Shown: piece by piece, positions 17,920-26,249 of the stretch
Numbering within the stretch: position 1 is the first letter of the stretch
Layout of the letters: each line of letters starts with the position of its first letter
DNA from: an uncultured Flavobacteriaceae bacterium
Lineage (GTDB): Bacteria; Bacteroidota; Bacteroidia; Flavobacteriales; Flavobacteriaceae
Length of the DNA stretch: 64,000 bases
Direction: 5' to 3'
Assembly (NCBI GenBank): GCA_947500445.1
Contig: CANMSB010000003.1
Span: forward strand, 186,001 to 250,000
The notes under the pieces: generated by a model
Told to the model about the DNA's origin: nothing
Database searches by the model: none
Seen by the model: only the letters and a program-made list of their open reading frames with translations
Translations under genes and position numbers: made by a program

Positions 17920-18258
17920 ATGGATGAAAAAGATGACTTAAAGGAAATTTTGAACGGTATCGATCAACTGCACACCCCGGTCGACTTGGAGGGCGCAATT
18001 TTACAAAAGATAGCGGAGGAGGAACGTATAAAGGCGCAAATAGCCCGCTATCGGACCAATGGCTTGAGAGCATTATGGGCGTCGCTGGTGCTCACGGTAA
18101 TTTTAGCGGTGCTTTTTAGTCTGCCCAACAGTATACAAACCGCCGAATACGCTATTATGACCTATGCTTCGGTAGGCGTAACGCTTTTGGTCCTTTTTGT
18201 TCAGCTCGAAATGGGACGGACGAACGGTTTAAATCACTTAAAAACAAATGGATTATGA
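17920..18258 (+). CDS. Small membrane protein, putative anti-sigma partner
   Basis: A 112-residue protein that starts 1 nt after the sigma factor stop and overlaps the next gene by 4 nt. The N-terminal ~50 residues are soluble and charged (DLKEILNGIDQLHTPVDLEG). Two transmembrane segments follow: residues ~52-72 (ALWASLVLTVILAVLFSL) and ~78-98 (AIMTYASVGVTLLVLFVQL). Size, topology and position fit an anti-sigma factor, but no known anti-sigma domain (zinc or FecR type) is visible. Confidence 0.65.
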   Translation: MDEKDDLKEILNGIDQLHTPVDLEGAILQKIAEEERIKAQIARYRTNGLRALWASLVLTVILAVLFSLPNSIQTAEYAIMTYASVGVTLLVLFVQLEMGRTNGLNHLKTNGL

Positions 18259-19946
18259 AAAGTAATAGACAAATAAAGCGGACGAACGACAATAGAAATT
18301 ACATGATCGCCCTGGTACTTTTGGCATTGATATCCTGTATGTCATCGGGAACATTAGCCGCCCAAATGACCAAAACACAAATTGACAGTATTGTCAGCGG
18401 TGCTATGACTTCTCTCGACCATACGGTGGGGTTTGCCATTGGTGTGGTCAAGGACGGAAAAATTGTACATGCGAAAGGATATGGCAAAACAAGGGCAGGT
18501 TCCGGTGTGCCGGTAACCGCGGATACCCCTTTTGGGATAGCATCCAATTCCAAAGCGTTTACCGCTACGGCGTTGTCCATTCTGGTAGAAAAGGGAACAT
18601 TGCATTGGGACGACAAGGTAGTAAAGCATATACCGGAGTTTAAAATGTACGACGATTATGTAACCAACAACTTTACCGTTCAAGATCTGTTGACCCACCG
18701 TAGTGGGTTGGGGCTGGGCGCGGGAGACCTAATGCTCTTTCCCGATGGTTCCAATTTTACGATGAATGATGTACTAAAGGCTTTTCAGCATTTTGAACCT
18801 GTTTCCCCTTTTCGAAGCAAATTTGACTACGATAATCTATTGTACTTGGTAGCGGGCGAGCTTATCGCAAGGGTCAGTGGAAAACCTTGGTCCGACTTTA
18901 TTGAAGATGAAATTTTGAACCCCCTGCAAATGCAGCATTCCTATGCCAATTATGGGGCTGCCGCAAATACGGAGACCATCGCCGTAGCACATGGGTTCAA
19001 CGGTAGTTCTTTAAAAGCGGTGAACGCTCCAATTTCAAAAGGAACGGTTGCGGGTCACGAGGGATTGAACGGTGCCGCAGGTGGAATGTGGTCAAGCGCT
19101 AGGGATATGTGTAACTGGATGCTAGTACAGTTGAACAAGGGAACATATGGTGCCAATTTGGACAAAAGCCTGTTCGCACCGCACCAACAAGATGAAATGT
19201 GGCGGATGCATACCCCTATGGCGCAGCAACAAGATCCCAATTCACCCTTCAAGGTACATTTTTCGGGATATGGATTGGGTTGGTTTTTGTCCGATTTTAA
19301 TGGCTTTTTTAAAGTACACCATTCCGGCGCCATTGCGGGAATGTCCTCCGAAGTAACGTTGATTCCGGAGCTTGATCTCGGTATTGTAGTATTGAACAAT
19401 TCGGACGGTGCGGGACTTTTAAACGGCTTACTGGGTTTTGTCCTATTGGAGGAATACCTGCAGTTGGAAACCGGAATCAACTGGATGGAAATGGCTGCTG
19501 GTATGCAAGGACAGCAGCAAATGGGAGACCCCGATGCGGAGGAAGTCTGGCGGACCGTTGCGGCGAATAAGAACAATACCGTTCAAACCAAGAACTATGT
19601 GGGCGTATATGAAGACGATTGGTTCGGGAAGGTCGAAATTTTTGAGAAAGGGGGCGACCTTTGGTTCCGATCGGAAAAGTCTCCCCGATTAAATGGTAAG
19701 ATGGCGTTTTACAAGGATACCACCTTTGCCATTAAATGGGAGTATCAAGATATGAACGCAGATGCCCTGGCCGTATTTACATTAAGTGAAAACGGTAGCG
19801 CACAGCATATAAAAATGAAAGGAATTTCAAGGTTTATCGATTTCAGTTTCGACTTTCAGGATCTAGATCTAAATCGGATTCCTTCCCCTTTAGAAAGTAC
19901 CGGTACGGGCCGTTATACCATTTTTACTTTAAAATCACCCAAATAA
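18255..19946 (+). CDS. Class-C beta-lactamase-type serine hydrolase with DUF3471
   Basis: A 563-residue exported serine hydrolase. The N-terminus has a 14-residue charged lead (KSNRQIKRTNDNR) and then a signal segment (MIALVLLALISCMSSGTLAA). The catalytic SxxK is SNSK in FGIASNSKAFTATALS and the YxN is YDN in FDYDNLLYLVAGE, as in penicillin-binding protein/AmpC relatives. The C-terminal ~110 residues (YVGVYEDDWFGKVEIF...) match the DUF3471 tail domain. Members usually cleave D-amino-acid peptides or esters; true beta-lactamase activity is less likely. As the last gene of the ECF operon, it is a candidate effector in the envelope. Confidence 0.88.
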   Translation: MKSNRQIKRTNDNRNYMIALVLLALISCMSSGTLAAQMTKTQIDSIVSGAMTSLDHTVGFAIGVVKDGKIVHAKGYGKTRAGSGVPVTADTPFGIASNSKAFTATALSILVEKGTLHWDDKVVKHIPEFKMYDDYVTNNFTVQDLLTHRSGLGLGAGDLMLFPDGSNFTMNDVLKAFQHFEPVSPFRSKFDYDNLLYLVAGELIARVSGKPWSDFIEDEILNPLQMQHSYANYGAAANTETIAVAHGFNGSSLKAVNAPISKGTVAGHEGLNGAAGGMWSSARDMCNWMLVQLNKGTYGANLDKSLFAPHQQDEMWRMHTPMAQQQDPNSPFKVHFSGYGLGWFLSDFNGFFKVHHSGAIAGMSSEVTLIPELDLGIVVLNNSDGAGLLNGLLGFVLLEEYLQLETGINWMEMAAGMQGQQQMGDPDAEEVWRTVAANKNNTVQTKNYVGVYEDDWFGKVEIFEKGGDLWFRSEKSPRLNGKMAFYKDTTFAIKWEYQDMNADALAVFTLSENGSAQHIKMKGISRFIDFSFDFQDLDLNRIPSPLESTGTGRYTIFTLKSPK

Positions 19947-20116
19947 AAAGCAGTCATTTTTTGTTTAGACGAAAAAGAAAAACTAAGCATAGCAAGTAGC
20001 TACGGTTGTTTTTTATTTTGAAGTATAAACGGAAAAGGGCAATTTTTAATGGGTAATTTTAAGGTAGAAATGGTATTAATACAGTATTGTAGTGGTTTTA
20101 TTATAATGGAACAAAG

Positions 20117-20152
20117 AACGGTGGTTTCTTAAATTTTGAAACCACCGTTTTC
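20117..20152 (+). terminator. Strong rho-independent-type hairpin
   Basis: AACGGTGGTTTC (20117-20128) and GAAACCACCGTT (20138-20149) form a perfect 12-bp stem with a 9-nt loop, ending in TTTTC. It lies ~170 bp after the serine hydrolase stop and may end the ECF operon; it is also well placed for the convergent PEBP gene. The rest of the 19947-20412 gap has no gene; near 19984-20005 it contains GCATAGC...GCTACGGTT, which echoes the centre of the palindromic element at 13737-13907. Confidence 0.75.
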
Positions 20153-20412
20153 ATTGGTCACGTTCGTTAGTTGAACGGTGGAACAATTTCCGTATCCACA
20201 TTTTTAGTAACGTCAGAAGTGGCATTAAGTCGGCAGTCTTACTGGCATTCCGCTATATATGGATTACGAAACCTTCTAGGCTCAACCGTTTACCGCAACT
20301 TTGATACCATGTAGAAAAAAAGAATTTCACTCTTTTTCCATAAACCTATGTATTTTAAATACACGCTAGTTTCAGTTTTTGGAATTCGGCACCTCCATTG
20401 GTGGTAAGGTGC

Positions 20413-20970
20413 TTATTCTTTTTTTCTTTGATAATACATGACCAGACTTGCTTTGGCCAGGGTGTTGTTCCAAAGGTTGTAGCCGACCACTGCTGGGTTG
20501 GTGTCGGCACTAAGGCCCAACGAAGCTGTTTTAAGGGCGTAAACCGTAATGATATATTGGTGCAGTCCATGACCTTCTGGCGGACATGGCCCTCCGTAGC
20601 CTTTGCCCCCAAAATCGGTAACGCTCTGAATGGCGCCCTCCGGTGTTAAATTAAGATCTGGGTTACCACTTCCCGATGGTAGTTCGGTGGTACTTTCCGG
20701 AATGTCGAATACCACCCAGTGCCACCATCCGCTACCGGTTGGGGCATCCGGGTCGTACATGGTTACCGCAAAACTTTTGGTGCCCTCCGGGGCATTTTTC
20801 CAGGACAACTGCGGCGATTGATTTTTTCCGGTACAACCAAAGCCATTAAACTCTTCGGTAACCGTTGCTTCCCCTCCGATAGCGCTGCTCGATAGGGTAA
20901 ACGTACTTTGTGCAAAAAGGCTGCTCGATAGGACGGCCATTACCAATAAAAGAAAACTTGATTTTTTCAT
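20413..20970 (-). CDS. YbhB/YbcL-type PEBP family protein, secreted
   Basis: A 185-residue protein with signal peptide MKKSSFLLLVMAVLSSSLFA. The mature part is a phosphatidylethanolamine-binding-protein fold of the bacterial Raf-kinase-inhibitor-like group. It has CTGKNQSPQLSWKNAPEGTK, the ligand-pocket word MYDPDAPTGSGWWHWVVF and the later PCPPEGHGLHQYIITVYAL. Conserved D, P and H residues of the anion-binding pocket are present. The cellular role of these proteins in bacteria is unclear. It is monocistronic. Confidence 0.9.
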   Translation of the reverse strand: MKKSSFLLLVMAVLSSSLFAQSTFTLSSSAIGGEATVTEEFNGFGCTGKNQSPQLSWKNAPEGTKSFAVTMYDPDAPTGSGWWHWVVFDIPESTTELPSGSGNPDLNLTPEGAIQSVTDFGGKGYGGPCPPEGHGLHQYIITVYALKTASLGLSADTNPAVVGYNLWNNTLAKASLVMYYQRKKE

Positions 20971-21346
20971 TTTTATGTTTGTTTAGTATTGAAGTGGTTT
21001 AAACTTTTTCAATTGGCTAAAAAATCATGAATTTTCGCTTCAATCCAAAAAGTTGAAATCACTTCACTACAAATTTAGGGTGCATGGGGCAAAGTTCAGC
21101 ATTTGATTGTGCTCAAAAAGTGTTGCTAAAGGTTCATTGATCATGGATATTAGTGGAAAGGGTACACTTCAGGGAAAGACGTTCCTTCGAGTGTTTGGAG
21201 TTACAAATCCTTAACAATTTTACGGTCGCACCCATTGGTTCGCAATTTTTATTGATTGCAAAATAGCATACAGCTACATTAAGCCTAGGTTGAAAAAGAA
21301 TATTATTCTATTCCCACATGCCTCTGTATTTTAAATGTAAGGCGGT
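20971..21346. other. Intergenic stretch with no gene found
   Basis: This 376-bp gap lies between the PEBP gene (upstream side) and the end of the AraC gene. I see no open frame, tRNA or clear hairpin. The word TGTATTTTAAAT occurs just after the stop of the AraC gene (near 21325) and again just after the PEBP stop (near 20349), possibly a small 3'-end repeat. Confidence 0.5.
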
Positions 21347-22186
21347 TTAGTTTTGTTGGTACTGTTTTGGTGTTACTCCAAATTTAACTTTAAATGCCTG
21401 AATAAAATTGGACAAGGTCTCATAACCCACCTCCTCATAAATATCGGAGGGTCTTTTTGATTCGCTTTTTAATAAGAAGGCGGAATATTCGAGCCTTTTA
21501 TCATGAAACCACTTGCCGGGCGCACTATTAAAGTGTTTTTCGAATGCTCTTTTAAAGGTAGATACGCTCATGTCACATAAAAACGCCAGTTCTTCTACAC
21601 GGAGTTTGTTGAGTCGGTTTTGTTGCACTGTTTGTATAAAACGCTGCGTGTGATCATCTCTTTCGGCAACTAGGGAATGTATAAAAGAAGTACCGTTTTG
21701 CGCTATTAAGTATAACATTATTTCCTCGAACTTAACTTGTAAAAGGGCTTCTTGAACGGTTTTTGAAAGTTTGGAAATATGAAGGATGCTATGAACAAAT
21801 CCATGTAAATACGAATTGTAGTCAAAGGAATATGTAGCACGACGTTGCAAAGTTTCAAGAGGATCTAGTTCAAATTTTCGTATAAAATCCAGAATGGCGT
21901 CATTCTGAAAGAAAAAGAGGACACTGCGGTACCGCTCAAAATTGTCGGACAGTTTTTCGGTCATTAAACAGTTCCCCGATTTCATTAATAGAAATCTTTT
22001 CGGGTCTATGATGCATGAGGCGTTGTCAAAAAAAACTTCTTTGGTTCCCTCTTGTAAAAAACTAAATGTATTGGTTTGCAGCAAAATCTGTTGTTTGGAC
22101 ATTTCTGTTCCACTTTCATATTCAAAGACCGCTAACAATGGTAAAGGGGCCGAGAGCAATTCTTGCGGTAAGTGAACCGTCTTCAT
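21347..22186 (-). CDS. AraC-family transcriptional regulator
   Basis: A 279-residue regulator. Residues ~1-175 form a poorly conserved sensing domain. The C-terminal ~95 residues carry both helix-turn-helix units: VEELAFLCDMSVSTFKRAFE and IYEEVGYETLSNFIQAFK, followed by KFGVTPKQY. It starts 3 nt after the DinB stop on the same strand, so the two are one transcript. The C-terminal unit looks like the GlxA/ExsA-type AraC fold used by many Bacteroidota regulators. The effector is unknown. Confidence 0.87.
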   Translation of the reverse strand: MKTVHLPQELLSAPLPLLAVFEYESGTEMSKQQILLQTNTFSFLQEGTKEVFFDNASCIIDPKRFLLMKSGNCLMTEKLSDNFERYRSVLFFFQNDAILDFIRKFELDPLETLQRRATYSFDYNSYLHGFVHSILHISKLSKTVQEALLQVKFEEIMLYLIAQNGTSFIHSLVAERDDHTQRFIQTVQQNRLNKLRVEELAFLCDMSVSTFKRAFEKHFNSAPGKWFHDKRLEYSAFLLKSESKRPSDIYEEVGYETLSNFIQAFKVKFGVTPKQYQQN

Positions 22187-22189
22187 TTT

Positions 22190-22747
22190 TTAGTTGTTTG
22201 TGTTTTGCCCAGGTTGGGAAAGTCCAAAGTCGTAGGTATTACCCAAAACGCGTCTCAGGGTGGCCAGCTGTCCGCAATGCCACATCGTGTGTTTGATGTT
22301 CCAGTCGACGGCCTTGTACTTGTTTTTGGCTATGGGGTGTTCCACCTTTCCGGGGACCAAGGCGGAAGAAAGGTCTTTTTGGTCCAATGAACTTATAACT
22401 GCAATCGATTTTTTTTCGATAAAGTCCAAATGTTCATGCAAAAGGGAAGTCGGTAAGGCCTCAGTGGTATTGGCAGGTGAGGTTTTAAAGGCGTACAATT
22501 GGTTGTATTTTTTCAAGGGTAGGTGCTCCAGTACGTCGCGTTGGTGACCGGTGACGACGAGAATGGAATGGTAGTAGGTACTAAGAATGATGTGCCCAAC
22601 TTGCCAATTGATGCTCGATTCCAACACCTCGGGTACCTTGCCCCAAAGGTCTTCCGGCACCGGGTCGATCAATTTATGGACCCAGCTATACGCGTCGGTT
22701 GTTTGCCGTACCAATAGTGCTACTTCGTTCATTTTGTCCGTTTCCAA
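22190..22747 (-). CDS. DinB-family protein
   Basis: A 185-residue four-helix protein of the DinB/YfiT-like type. The metal-binding histidines are recognisable: WQVGHIILSTYYHS in the second helix and WNIKHTMWHCGQLATLRRVL near the C-terminus. Such proteins may be thiol or bacillithiol-type transferases, or have unknown roles. The start could be the M at 22747 or the one 5 codons later (MNEVALLVRQ). It is the first gene of a pair with the AraC regulator 3 nt downstream. Confidence 0.85.
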   Translation of the reverse strand: METDKMNEVALLVRQTTDAYSWVHKLIDPVPEDLWGKVPEVLESSINWQVGHIILSTYYHSILVVTGHQRDVLEHLPLKKYNQLYAFKTSPANTTEALPTSLLHEHLDFIEKKSIAVISSLDQKDLSSALVPGKVEHPIAKNKYKAVDWNIKHTMWHCGQLATLRRVLGNTYDFGLSQPGQNTNN

Positions 22748-22828
22748 ACAAATTTAGCCAAAGTTGGGAAATGGGAAGTGCTTAAAATGGGATTGTTCCC
22801 AATTGTTTACACTCCACAAATTCAAGAT

Positions 22829-23806
22829 CTACGTATTATGAATACCCCATGTATCGGCCGGAAAAATTTTTGTAAAACGTTTCGGAAGCTTGGCCTGAAA
22901 ATGGATTTCTTTATCCGTAAATGGATGGGTGAACAACAAGGAATAGGCGTGCAAATAGAGTCCCTTTCCTTTTAAGATTAAACCCTCGTTGCCATATGTA
23001 TCATCACCCAAAATGGGATTGCCCATTTGGGAAAGGTGTTTTCGCAATTGGTGTCTCCTTCCGGTTTTGGGGTGTAAAAGTACCAGATTGAGCAGTCCGA
23101 ATCTGTCCGAAGGCACCGAACCACAAACGGTGTAGTTCGTTTGGGATGGTTTTCCGTCCACTTCCGTGGTAATGGTTCCTTTAGACGGCATTTTCGCAAT
23201 CGTCACGGCGTAGTACTCTTTTTCGATGGCCCTTTGTTCAAACCTCTTGTTCAAAGCCCTGATGCTGCTCGCTGTTTTCCCGACCAATAAAATACCGGTA
23301 GTGGCAAAATCCAAGCGATGAACGGGTTGGGGTCGGGTAGCATCGGGCAATAAACTTGGCGCAATATTTTTAGGGAGGGCATTGGCAACGGTTTTCAACA
23401 CGTTACCACTGACCAGAAGACCGGCAGGCTTGTAGATTAAGGCCAAATGGTCGTCCTCGAACAACACCGATAAGCGTAGGTTTACTTTTTTTACATGCTC
23501 CGAGTCTTTAAAAGAAGATAATGAAATACGCTCCCCACCGCGGATAAGGGTGGCGGTGGAGGCGATTGTACCATTTACTCGAATGCATTCTTTTTTCAAT
23601 ATCTTTTTTAGGGCGGACTTTGTAGCTACCGTGGTAAAGATGCCTACGCCGTATTCTTGCAGTCGCATGGGGGAGGGGAGGTCGGGGACGATATGGAATT
23701 CGGTTTCCTTGATAGCACGGATATTTTTTAAAAGTAAGCATCTTAGATTAAAAGAATCAGTAAGTAGCGGTAGTTGCTCCCACACTTTTAGGTAGTCAAA
23801 GACCAT
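22829..23806 (-). CDS. RluA-family pseudouridine synthase
   Basis: A 325-residue enzyme that isomerises uridine to pseudouridine in rRNA or tRNA. The N-terminal ~100 residues include an S4-like RNA-binding segment (SALKKILKKECIRVNG). The catalytic domain has the RluA motif HRLDFATTGILLVGK, with the catalytic Asp directly after HRL. It also has the later GRRHQLRKHLSQMGNPILGD motif III region. The RNA target (RluA, C or D type) is not resolvable. It is the last chromosomal-looking gene before the repeats and mobile debris at 23.8 kb. Confidence 0.9.
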   Translation of the reverse strand: MVFDYLKVWEQLPLLTDSFNLRCLLLKNIRAIKETEFHIVPDLPSPMRLQEYGVGIFTTVATKSALKKILKKECIRVNGTIASTATLIRGGERISLSSFKDSEHVKKVNLRLSVLFEDDHLALIYKPAGLLVSGNVLKTVANALPKNIAPSLLPDATRPQPVHRLDFATTGILLVGKTASSIRALNKRFEQRAIEKEYYAVTIAKMPSKGTITTEVDGKPSQTNYTVCGSVPSDRFGLLNLVLLHPKTGRRHQLRKHLSQMGNPILGDDTYGNEGLILKGKGLYLHAYSLLFTHPFTDKEIHFQAKLPKRFTKIFPADTWGIHNT

Positions 23807-23812
23807 AACGCA

Positions 23813-23848
23813 AAAAAACCCTCTGATTTCTCAAAGGGTTCTAGTAGC
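23813..23848 (-). repeat. 36-bp repeat, copy 1, containing a minus-strand terminator
   Basis: This copy and the one at 23894-23929 match at 35 of 36 positions. Read on the minus strand each gives GCTACTAG, then a hairpin of AACCCT/CACCCT with AGAGGGTT or AGGGT, followed by a T-run: a typical rho-independent terminator. Such a terminator directly after CTACTA is what one expects behind a tRNA gene. Confidence 0.75.
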
Positions 23849-23884
23849 GGGAACTGCCCCGATACCTCGGGGGAACCAGTGACC
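23842..23884 (-). other. tRNA-3'-end-like fragment with an expanded T arm
   Basis: On the minus strand this reads GGTCACTGGTTC, then a perfect CCCCGA/TCGGGG-type hairpin, then CAGTTCCCGCTACTA. ACTGG...CAGT could be the T stem and TTCCCGCTACTA the acceptor strand of a tRNA, with the T loop replaced by an extra hairpin. There is no 5' half within 100 bp. I read it as a relic of a tRNA 3' end, as left behind by integrative elements, but it may be an unrelated structured spacer. Confidence 0.35.
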
Positions 23885-23893
23885 GTAAAGCAT

Positions 23894-23929
23894 AAAAAAC
23901 CCTCTGATTTCTCAAAGGGTGCTAGTAGC
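23894..23929 (-). repeat. 36-bp repeat, copy 2
   Basis: Second copy of the repeat at 23813-23848, differing only at one base (G for T before CTAGTAGC). The two copies are 81 bp apart, start to start. AT-rich DNA with the E1-like remnants begins directly to the right. The pair is a candidate attachment-site duplication marking the left edge of a foreign segment. Confidence 0.7.
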
Positions 23930-24008
23930 TAAGACACAAATATCTAACCAATTACTTTCAGATATGAAAGCATTAATCAACTACATAATCATAGCTTTAA
24001 ATAAGCGA

Positions 24009-24447
24009 TTAATGCCCGAACAGAAGCCTTAATAACCACCATTTTGTTTTGGAATTATGTTCTTGGATGTGTGAATCTTCTTGAATATCTACAACTTTTA
24101 AAGGAGTCATTTTCGATTTCATAAAACTTATCCCTTTCATCATCTTCAATTTTACGGATTTTACGAATTCTCTCATCGCTCCACGTAGAAGCCCATTCGA
24201 CTTTACCATATGTAATCCAATAATGGGATTTACAATCAAAACCCCAATTTCCAATAGATGGATTTAGAGTTACAGCTTCACCATCGTAACTCATCCTCCA
24301 ACCCATTGGTGATAGCGGGGTATTAACCTCAATACCACAACCACAGGCACAGTTATGAATTACTGTTCCATAATCTAAAGATATATACAAGACTCCATCT
24401 TCGATTATTTCTGGTATAAATTCTACAAACTTATGTTGAACTATCAT
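24009..24447 (-). pseudogene. DUF6527 protein gene, apparently frameshifted near its end
   Basis: The frame from ATG 24447 reads 130 residues with the DUF6527 signature: YISLDYGTVIHNCACGCGIE, then VNTPLSPMGW, TLNPSIGNWGFDCKSHYWI and VEWASTWS. The CxCGCG and later C/H residues suggest a bound zinc. The frame ends at 24055 with an unlikely tail. The overlapping frame, read from about 24105 to 24009, gives the tryptophan-rich basic end expected of the family (KTKWWLLRLLFG). A one-base indel near the AAAA run at ~24095-24105 best explains this. DUF6527 genes accompany ThiF/E1-like and multi-ubiquitin genes in bacterial conjugation-like systems; its start overlaps the ThiF end by 17 nt. Confidence 0.65.
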
Positions 24448-25446
24448 TGTTTTCTATATGATTCACATTAATTGAGTAAGAACTGTCATGTTCATTTTCA
24501 AGGTCATTGAGAAATCCATATAGCTTCTTCCACTTCATGACTGCAAAAACAGCATTTAAAGCATTTAGTTCAGCTATTTGAATATTCGTAGAATAATCTG
24601 CATCATCCGCATCTTCAAATGAAACACGACCTTCCCAAATATGATTTCTTTTTTCCTGAGTACTTGTAGTTGTTCTCACCATTCCTATTAAAGATTCATC
24701 AACACGCTCAACTCCAATACCAGTATCTATAAAAGAGATTTTTAGACTTTCTAGTTTCTCAAATATCTCTTTCTTAGCTTCGCTTCTATCTATACAAACA
24801 AAAACAAAATCTAAGTCATTTAGAAGACCTAAATTCGTTTTATTGATGTATAATTCATGTGATACTATATGTCTATGCATTTTAGAGTATATGCGACTGT
24901 AATACTCAACTTTCGCAGTAGATTCATTTAACTCTTCCAAGGATGGAGCACTAGGCGCTCTAAAAGCATTATGCTGTAAAAATTTATCACCATCAAACAA
25001 ATGAATCTCTCCTACAAGCGTTTTAGCAACAAAATCTAAAATATAAGAACCCGTACCACCTAAACCGATAATACCAATCTTTAATCCAGATAGCTTTTGA
25101 TTGATTACGTCAATTTCAGCTTTTGAAGAATTTGTATCACTATAATTCAGAACAGACTCCATTTCTTGTAATTCTATAGCTTTGTATGTCTGAGCAGTTA
25201 CACTATTATCAAAATACTGAGCTGGAGCTGAGATAATTTTAACATACTGAGTTATTTTCTCAAAATAATCAGGGTAACCATTAACAGGTTTGTTTGAAAA
25301 TGAATGATTGACCGTAATACCTTCTGCAAGTTTTGATGTGTTACTAGCATGTTTTATCTGAGTAATAATTGTTCCATCGATATTACAAGGAAACTCACCC
25401 GCAAAATAAATTACATGTGTGTTTGGTTTTGTAACACGATTATTTT
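24431..25446 (-). pseudogene. ThiF/E1-like adenylyltransferase, N-terminus lost to an IS fragment
   Basis: About 335 native residues remain. The first half (AGEFPCNIDGT, NGYPDYFEKITQYVKIISAP, TAQTYKAIELQEME) looks like the DUF6791/E2-like region that precedes the E1 domain in bacterial ubiquitin-like systems. The second half is the ThiF Rossmann fold: IGIIGLGGTGSYILDFVAKT binds ATP, with HLFDGDKFLQHNAFRAP after it and VFVCIDRSEAKKEIF later. No CxxC zinc pair is evident. The open frame runs on to 25705, but everything beyond ~25446 is antisense to a transposase, so the real 5' end is missing. The AT-rich base use differs from both flanks. Confidence 0.75.
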
Positions 25447-26146
25447 TGGGGAAGGCTACAGGAGCTGTTGCCCGTGACGGCACTGTTCCCCCAAAAGGTC
25501 CTGAGCTGGCAATCGGTCTACCATCATTATCGGAAGTGGTGCCTTGAAGGAACCTTCCTTGATTGTTGGACGGCCATCTTAAAACGACACAGGGACAGTC
25601 TCGACCTTTCCAGCGTAGACCTTGACGGGAGCCATACCTCTTGTAAACGTGGCGGCGAGGCCGTGGAATACCAAGCACGGAAGAGGATGAAGACCACCAA
25701 TGCACTCTACCTGACCGATCGCCAGGGGCTGCCCTTGGCCATGTCGGAACCTGTGGCGGGCAACCGTAACGACCTTTACGAGATCGAAGTGCAGTTCGAA
25801 GTGGTCACCAAAACGCTTGACCAAGCGGACATCAGGACGGACGGCCTGTTCCTGAACGCCGATGCAGGGTTCGATCCAAAGGATTTCAGGGCCGCATGTT
25901 CGGCCAAGGAAATCAATGCCAACATCTGTTTCAACAAACGCAACAGGAGCGCCGACGATAGGAACGAATATTTCGACCAAGACCTTTATGATCAAAGGTA
26001 TGCCGTTGAAAGGACCAATGCATGGATGGACAGCTTCCGTTCTCTGCTCAACAGGTTCGATACCACCATCGCAAGCTGGAGGCTTCAACTATCTGTCGTT
26101 CATTGTCTTGGTGCTAAGAAAATTCAAAATGAAAAAGTTTAAATGA
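25447..26146 (+). pseudogene. IS5-type transposase, truncated and frameshifted
   Basis: The remaining frame starts inside the N-terminal domain (LLPVTALFPQKV, WQSVYHHYRKWCLEGTF). It contains a DDE set: D in SVDLDGSHTSCKRGGEA, D in LNADAGFDPKDF, and E in YAVERTNAWMDSF. About 40-50 N-terminal residues are missing, lost at the junction with the ThiF gene (~25446). At ~26077 the frame shifts: the expected end (GGFNYLSFIVLVLRKFKMKK) lies in the next frame and stops at 26146, while the original frame ends at 26142 with unrelated residues. It is therefore inactive. No inverted repeats or target duplication could be identified. Confidence 0.8.
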
Positions 26147-26226
26147 GTTCATTTACTGATATGGGGATAAATATAGGGGCTTACCCTCATTGACATTAAG
26201 GCATATGCTAAGCTATATTTATTGCT

Positions 26227-26249
26227 GATTATCGATCAATACGATAATC
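26227..26249. promoter_or_regulatory. Palindrome upstream of the biosynthetic cluster
   Basis: GATTATCG-N7-CGATAATC is a perfect 8-7-8 inverted repeat centred 49 bp upstream of the halogenase start, in the 140-bp gap that must hold the cluster promoter. It could be an operator for a dimeric regulator or a 5'-leader hairpin. I could not locate a convincing Bacteroidota -33/-7 promoter in the gap. Confidence 0.45.

Noticed and set aside
20335-21360. Similar words (TGTATTTTAAAT, then TTTAGTTTT or TTTCAGTTTTT) near the ends of the PEBP and AraC genes as a true repeat family
   Set aside because: Shared identity is short and AT-rich; not enough to claim a repeat.
23807-23935. CRISPR array
   Set aside because: Only two repeat copies, the repeat contains a terminator, and there are no cas genes nearby.
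25447-25705. N-terminal extension of the ThiF frame (Arg/Ser-rich start)
   Set aside because: It is antisense to the IS5-type transposase and has no family resemblance; it exists only because the IS junction happens to keep the frame open.
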